From Bondarzewia mesenterica (lineage: Eukaryota; Basidiomycota; Agaricomycetes; Russulales; Bondarzewiaceae): a DNA stretch of 64,000 bases. The stretch covers positions 1-64,000 of the forward strand of contig SGPL01000133.1 of the NCBI GenBank assembly GCA_004802705.1, read 5' to 3'. The position numbers and the translations under genes are program-made. Below are positions 59,477 to 64,000 of the stretch, piece by piece. The notes under the pieces were generated by a model. The model was given only the letters and a program-made list of their open reading frames with translations, made no database searches and had not been told where the DNA came from. Every line of letters begins with the position of its first letter. The first letter of the stretch is position 1.

Positions 59477-61255
59477 ATGGCAGCCAGACTTCGCATCTGC
59501 GTTTTCCTCCTTCTGCACCTTGGTTTTGGTCTAGCATTGGGCGCTACCAATGTGTTTGGTACTGGCGTCTACAACACTTCACAGACTCCTACTGATCTAT
59601 CTTGGAACACCTATAATTACTGCAATGCCCCCCATGTGAATGCGAAGTACTACGAGCCCCCTCCGCTCGAGGAAGCAGAACTGGTTTATCTGAATGTCAT
59701 GATACGTCACCATAAAGTGCGTGTTTTCTGTATTTAACTTTCTATCGCTCGAAACTCATGAGTCTTCTCTCAGCGGACACCCGATAACCTCTACCCAAGT
59801 GAGAATGAACTGAACCCCGCGGCAGGCTGGGACTGCTCCAATTTCCTGGAATTTAGCTACGGCGGAGGCGGCGTTCGTGTTTTCCACAATACCGTAACGC
59901 CACCCACCCATCCATTCATTAGTCAAATCTGGAATGGGACGTGCGATGAGGGCCAGCTCACTAAAGGAGGTTTCAAAGATGCCATTTCCCACGGAAAGGT
60001 TTGTGATAACGATGTCGACTGATGTGAGCTGACGATTATAATGTTCTCTATAGGACTTCTGGGGAGTATATCATGACAAGCTGGGATTTTTGGAATCGGT
60101 TAATGAGCACGATATATACATCCGCACTTCGGTTGCAGACCGCACTTTTCAAGTCGCCAGCGGACTTTTTGTTTGGAATGGATCCTGCAACCGTTCAGTG
60201 CTCTTGGCCCATCTTCACTCAGCCATCAGTCGTGCGTACATTTCTTCGTTATCACTTCATTGTCGTATCCGGTCTAAGAATTATGTATTGTTGGTTGAAT
60301 AACGGCATCAAGATTGACTCCTTAGTGCCAAATTATGGCTGTCCAGGAGCAGATGCCATCCGTGCCGCCTATCAATCCATCCCAGCATGGACAAACCATC
60401 TTGGACAAAATGCGGAGTTGAAAGCGCGGCTCGATGCGACGCTGGGAACTGCAGGAATCTCGGCCTGGGCTACATGGTGTATGATTGTCATCAATACGAT
60501 GCCCTTTGCATACTTGACCTGACACTAAGCCGGGTTTATTGCTAGACGATCATTTCTTCGACACATTCACATCGAGAACGTGCAATGGACACACATTGCC
60601 ATGCAACTCGACTGGCGCGTGCGTGTCTGAGGCGGATGCCAGCAAGGTTCATGCTATTGGCGACTTTGAATACAAGTGGGTTTTGGTTTCATCCACCTTA
60701 ATCGGAAACAGACTCACAGATGGGCATAGCTATATATGGAACACGGCAGAAAATTCTACTACTTACAATCAGTTGACCTTCGGTGTGTCTTATTTGGGTG
60801 TCGAGGGAAAAAAGATGCAGCCATCTCATATAGCTCTAGGTGTCATGTTCAGCGAGCTTGCGCAGAACCTCATCTCCTTCCGCTCAGGCAGCGAGTCACA
60901 CAAGCTGCGATTCTATGTCGGACACGATGGTTCAATGATACGCCTCGCCTCTGGCCTAGGTCTAGGTAAATCGGCGCCCTTGAGGTGGCCGGCATTGGGC
61001 TCGGAGATAGTCATGGAGGTACGCTTTGTATTCTCTCAGGGGCCTCCAGTCCTTCAACTCAAGTTTTAATATGATCAATCACTTGACGATGGTCAGGTCT
61101 GGAAAGCCCCGAAGGAGCAACTCTTTGTCCGTGTACTGCATGAGGGCACTCCTGTGCAGGCCTTGCAGTGGACACCCCTCGACAAGTTCATCGGATTACT
61201 CCGCGCTCAGGTGCCTGAGAATCTATTCGAAAGATGTATGCAGACTTCCGATTGA
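59477..61255 (+). CDS. Secreted histidine acid phosphatase (His_Phos_2 family)
   Basis: About 460 residues in six or seven exons. The start MAARLRICVFLLLHLGFGLA gives a signal peptide. The N-terminal catalytic motif, built across intron 1, is VMIRHHKRTPDNLYPSENEL; the usual form is RHGxRxP, so the Gly is replaced by His. The phospho-accepting His and the Arg pair are kept. The C-terminal part has RFYVGHDGSMIRLASGLGLG, the His-Asp proton-donor motif. Other family segments are GQLTKGGFKDAISHGKDFWG, VYHDKLGF, IYIRTSVADRTFQVASGL and FGMDPA. The frame breaks at the T-run 60,166-60,170: one fewer T joins VASGL to LFGMDPA. The last exon ends ENLFERCMQTSD at 61255. It should release phosphate from extracellular esters. 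Relatedness to phytases or to 2-phosphoxylose phosphatase-like enzymes is possible; the substrate is unknown. Confidence 0.87.
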
Positions 61256-61962
61256 ATGAGCAAGTGTTACTTGACTTCGAAGTCATTCGCTCGATGTGCA
61301 CTGTTCTTTTTTCACCTTTTCTCATTCGAATTTGAACTTAACGATGGATTTCTCTGGATTTCTCGATCCATCGGCCAAATTGACTCGTTCATCTATTCCT
61401 TGAGAACATATATCCGAGGGGCACCATCGAACAGCTCGGTCCAGCTTCTGTTTACTGGGTCATGGCCTTCCAGAGCTCATGACTTCCCCTATATCATGAA
61501 CACATCCCAAAATGTTCGATTATCCGAGGTTGTATGGATCAAGGGTTATGACGATGTCTTTTTTTCTCATAGGCTGGAGCAGTGCAGCCGACATGTTCAC
61601 ATGTGTAGACTTTTCCATTTCTTGACAACGGTGCATACGACAACCTGGACTACATGAAAGGGTTGAAATCTGGTGATTTTGCCTTGAGAGACTCGTTTCG
61701 ATTCTATTGATTGCATTTAGGTCCCGGCTGAACTTCGCATAGAGCGGTGCAGAAATTTTCACCTCATCCCCTCGCCAAGCATCCGAACAATTACCTTTTG
61801 CCGCCTGACATACACTCGCACAAATCCGCATTTCCTGGCGGCCCGCGCATTCCGCCCCCGTTGCCATACGTACTGAATCTTCGACCAAAGACCAGACTTA
61901 TAAAGAGGGCCATGCCTTGAACGCAGAATAGCAAGTCTCCCACTGGAACTAGTTCCTACAGT
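61256..61962. other. Intergenic region with LPMO promoter
   Basis: 3' flank of the phosphatase and 5' flank of the AA9 gene; TATA box at 61899-61904. A 133-codon frame at 61,256-61,657 has no motif. Confidence 0.55.
61899..61904 (+). promoter_or_regulatory. TATA box of the AA9 LPMO gene
   Basis: TATAAA 59-64 bases before the ATG at 61963. Confidence 0.55.
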
Positions 61963-63246
61963 ATGCTGTCTTTGGCATTTGCTTTGACTACCGCTGTCCT
62001 CTCCGCGTTGCCGTCCGTTCGAGCGCACGGCTACGTCCAGGACGTGGTCATCGGCTCTACGCACTATACTGGGTACCTCCCGTACAGCGACCCGTACTAC
62101 AACCCTGTCCCCGAACGTATCATACGTAAGATTCCGGGAAATGGTCGGTGTATTTTTTCTGCCTCATCGCGTCGTCGGAGAGTCGTGTTGACATCTGAGT
62201 GAAACAGGCCCAGTAACGGACCTCAGTTTGGTTGAGTGGGTCTTTCTTCCTTCGATATGCTCAGTGCGCTATCTGACGTACGAAAAGTATCCAGTGCAAT
62301 GGCGATACCGTGGACGGGATCATCGGTAGCGCCCCCGCGCCAATTTACGCGACTGTCGCTGCTGACTCGGAGGCAAAGCTCAACTGGACTACATGGCCAG
62401 CCTCACATGTCATGAGTTCATCCTGCAGATTCACCCGCTATCTCGCAGGCTGATTGTAAGACGGGGACTGATGATCACCTACATGGCCAAAGCATCTTCT
62501 GACATTACAGGATGGTCACCTGGTACTGAGTGCGTCCAAAACCTCCCTAATCATATCCGATTCCCGCTCATGCAGAATCGTGTGACCGCATGCAGTGCTG
62601 TATGGTTCAAGGTTGCGGAGCTTGGGAAGACAACTGATGGCGAATGGGCGGCCACCGACATCCTCTCGGCCAACAACAGTACTTACACATTCACCATTCC
62701 GTCCAGTCTCCAGGCCGGCCAATACCTCGTGAGGCACGAAATGTGAGTAACATTCCAGTTGAATGAATGACGCCATGCTAATACGTATGTGTCCGAAGTA
62801 TTGCGTTGCACTCTGGTGGGAAACATCATACAAGAAATCCATGCTTCCCAAGCTCATGTTCTATATTACAGCCTGGACATACCCAGGTGCTCAAGTGTAC
62901 CCATCTGTGCGTCCTTCCGCCGAAGACTCTTACACTGTCCGACTGTCCGACTAAAAGAATCCTGTAGTGCATCCAACTTCAAGTCACCGGCTCAGGCACG
63001 ATGTTCCCGACGTCCTTCGTCTCTTTTCCCGGCGCGTACACCGCTACGACCCCGGGTATCGTATACGACGTCTACACCAGTACGCGTGAGCCCTAATATC
63101 TACTGTTGAATGTTTGCTGAATCGCGTCAACAGACACTTCTGCGTACCCAATTCCGGGGCCTGCTGTGTAAGTGCTCAGTTGGCTTCATGAAACCGACTG
63201 GCAAGCTGATGAGTTACGTTCCACACACAGCTGGAATGGGAACTGA
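61963..63246 (+). CDS. AA9 lytic polysaccharide monooxygenase
   Basis: Copper enzyme secreted to cleave cellulose or other glucans oxidatively. About 240 residues in eight or nine exons. A 21-residue signal peptide (MLSLAFALTTAVLSALPSVRA) precedes His22 (codon 62026-62028), the N-terminal His of the copper brace, in HGYVQD. The second His follows in QYLVRHE/IIALHSG, and the axial Tyr in GAQVYPSCIQLQVTGSG. Other AA9 segments: YYNPVPERIIRKIPGNGPVT, QCNGDTVDG, APIYATVAADSEAKLNWTTW, MITYMAKASS, AVWFKVAELGK and the end AYPIPGPAVWNGN, stop 63246. No CBM1 is attached. Most introns join in phase; the one at about 62,400-62,470 (before GLMITYMA) does not, so a base may be wrong there or the splice differs. 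Together with the GH45 gene it suggests cellulose use. Confidence 0.9.
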
Positions 63247-63661
63247 TCAAATGATAATGTGCTTACTTTTAGTCCCATCGTCCCTTTTTGACCAATTATT
63301 TTGGGTAGTTCGTGAGACAGAATGTCGTTTGGACCAAAGATAGGAAATTAACGTGCCGTGAACACCTTGAGTCCAGTGACTGACTGAAAATTTCCGAGAC
63401 ATGACGACGCTCAGTATTGACAGTGCACACACTTCTATTTAAAATAGAACTCGAAGCTTAGAGTGACGGAACCACGCACATTTTCGACATGTAGACATGT
63501 GTTTTTGGTAAGAACGAAAAATTCGAAGTACACGAGTATCTCAGAAAGAGGACGAATACTTCCTTTTTCGCGTCAACACGTTATTTGAGAACAGCGAAAT
63601 GCAGTGGAATAAGTATGTAAATGGGCGAGACGGGATACAAATACAAAATGTGACACTGTGG
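63247..63661. other. Convergent intergenic region
   Basis: 3' flanks of the AA9 and RFC genes. Nothing recognised. Confidence 0.5.
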
Positions 63662-64000
63662 TCATGATTTTCCCTTGGCCGACAGCTCGACAGCATTTTT
63701 GAACGCACCCAGCAAGGCAGTCAGCTGAATTTTCTCGCTAGCTCCACCCGAGAGACGGTATCTGCAAGGAAACGATCAGCCTGTGGTATTTAGAATCAGT
63801 ACATAACAACCTACTCGGTTGTTGCGAGATGATCGAGTAGGTACACTCGTGTCGGAGCAGGAAAATCAAGTGTCTCGATATATTCGTAAGCGCCCATCAG
63901 CAGGTCTTGGAGAGCTAGTCCTCGTTCTGTTTTGAGTGCATTGATCACTAAACATGACGAGTTTACTCATTAGTCTCGCAGTTGACAGCGGAGAAAGTGG
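63662..64000 (-). CDS. RFC3: Replication factor C small subunit 3 (Rfc3; human RFC5), C-terminal part
   Basis: Only the last two exons are in the window; the gene continues beyond 64,000. The upstream exon reads INALKTERGLALQDLLMGAY, EYIETLDFPAPTRVYLLDHL and ATTE, and the last exon reads YRLSGGASEKIQLTALLGAF then KNAVELSAKGKS with the stop at 63662-63664. This is the C-terminal collar domain typical of Rfc3, where the LALQDLL and EKIQLTALLGAF segments are strongly conserved. Rfc3 is an AAA+ subunit of the clamp loader that places PCNA on DNA; the ATPase domain lies outside the window. The stretch from about 63,948 to the edge looks like an intron. Confidence 0.88.

Noticed and set aside
60090..60302. 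Real frameshift inactivating the acid phosphatase
   Set aside because: The break is a single extra T in a five-T run, both flanks keep conserved family sequence, and other genes show the same error type, so a consensus error is more likely.

Overview
This window is nuclear DNA from a filamentous basidiomycete, most likely a wood-decaying Agaricomycete. Evidence: genes are split by many 45-60 bp GT-AG introns and lie close together on both strands; there is a subfamily C GH45 endoglucanase of the Phanerochaete Cel45A type, an AA9 lytic polysaccharide monooxygenase, and a small secreted cysteine-containing protein of a type I know from mushroom genomes. No bacterial, organellar or viral gene was seen. 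All assignments come from reading the translations and splice sites; no search was run.

Layout. 0-9 kb: a tRNA-like Pol III box pair (possible SINE head), a PB1 protein with five ZZ zinc fingers (-), GH45 endoglucanase (+), a degenerate RNase III/dsRBD protein (+) and a small secreted protein (-). 10-18 kb: DHHC palmitoyltransferase (-), dual-specificity phosphatase (+), Mediator MED4 (-), EMC5 (-) and the cleavage/polyadenylation factor Mpe1 (+). 18-31 kb: retromer sorting nexin Vps5 (-), a 3.4 kb unassigned stretch, Cox9 (-), the PP2A B55 subunit Cdc55 (+) and the silencing factor Clr2 (+). 31-45 kb: a secreted Asn/Thr-rich repeat protein (-), a 3.7 kb stretch without a recognisable gene, TRAPPC12 (+), a sterol O-acyltransferase (-) and the splicing factor RED (+). 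45-64 kb: a giant (~3,100 aa) DUF6606/DUF3638/DUF3645 protein (-), the spindle-positioning protein Kar9 (+), a secreted histidine-type acid phosphatase (+), AA9 LPMO (+) and the C-terminus of Rfc3 (-), cut by the window edge.

The genes do not form a pathway cluster. Most are housekeeping genes (trafficking, RNA processing, transcription, chromatin, respiration, replication), with a few secreted nutritional enzymes between them. Several neighbours share short divergent promoters (EMC5/MPE1, COX9/CDC55, acyltransferase/RED, giant protein/KAR9, PB1-ZZ/GH45).

Quality. The consensus carries scattered single Ns (dense at 54.8-57.4 kb), and several otherwise intact genes have one-base frame breaks, at least three of them at T or A homopolymers. 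These look like sequencing errors rather than pseudogenes. The most interesting leads are the PB1/5xZZ protein with Atg8-interaction-like motifs, the helicase-like motifs in the giant protein, the cluster of SxIP motifs in Kar9 and the catalytically degenerate RNase III.
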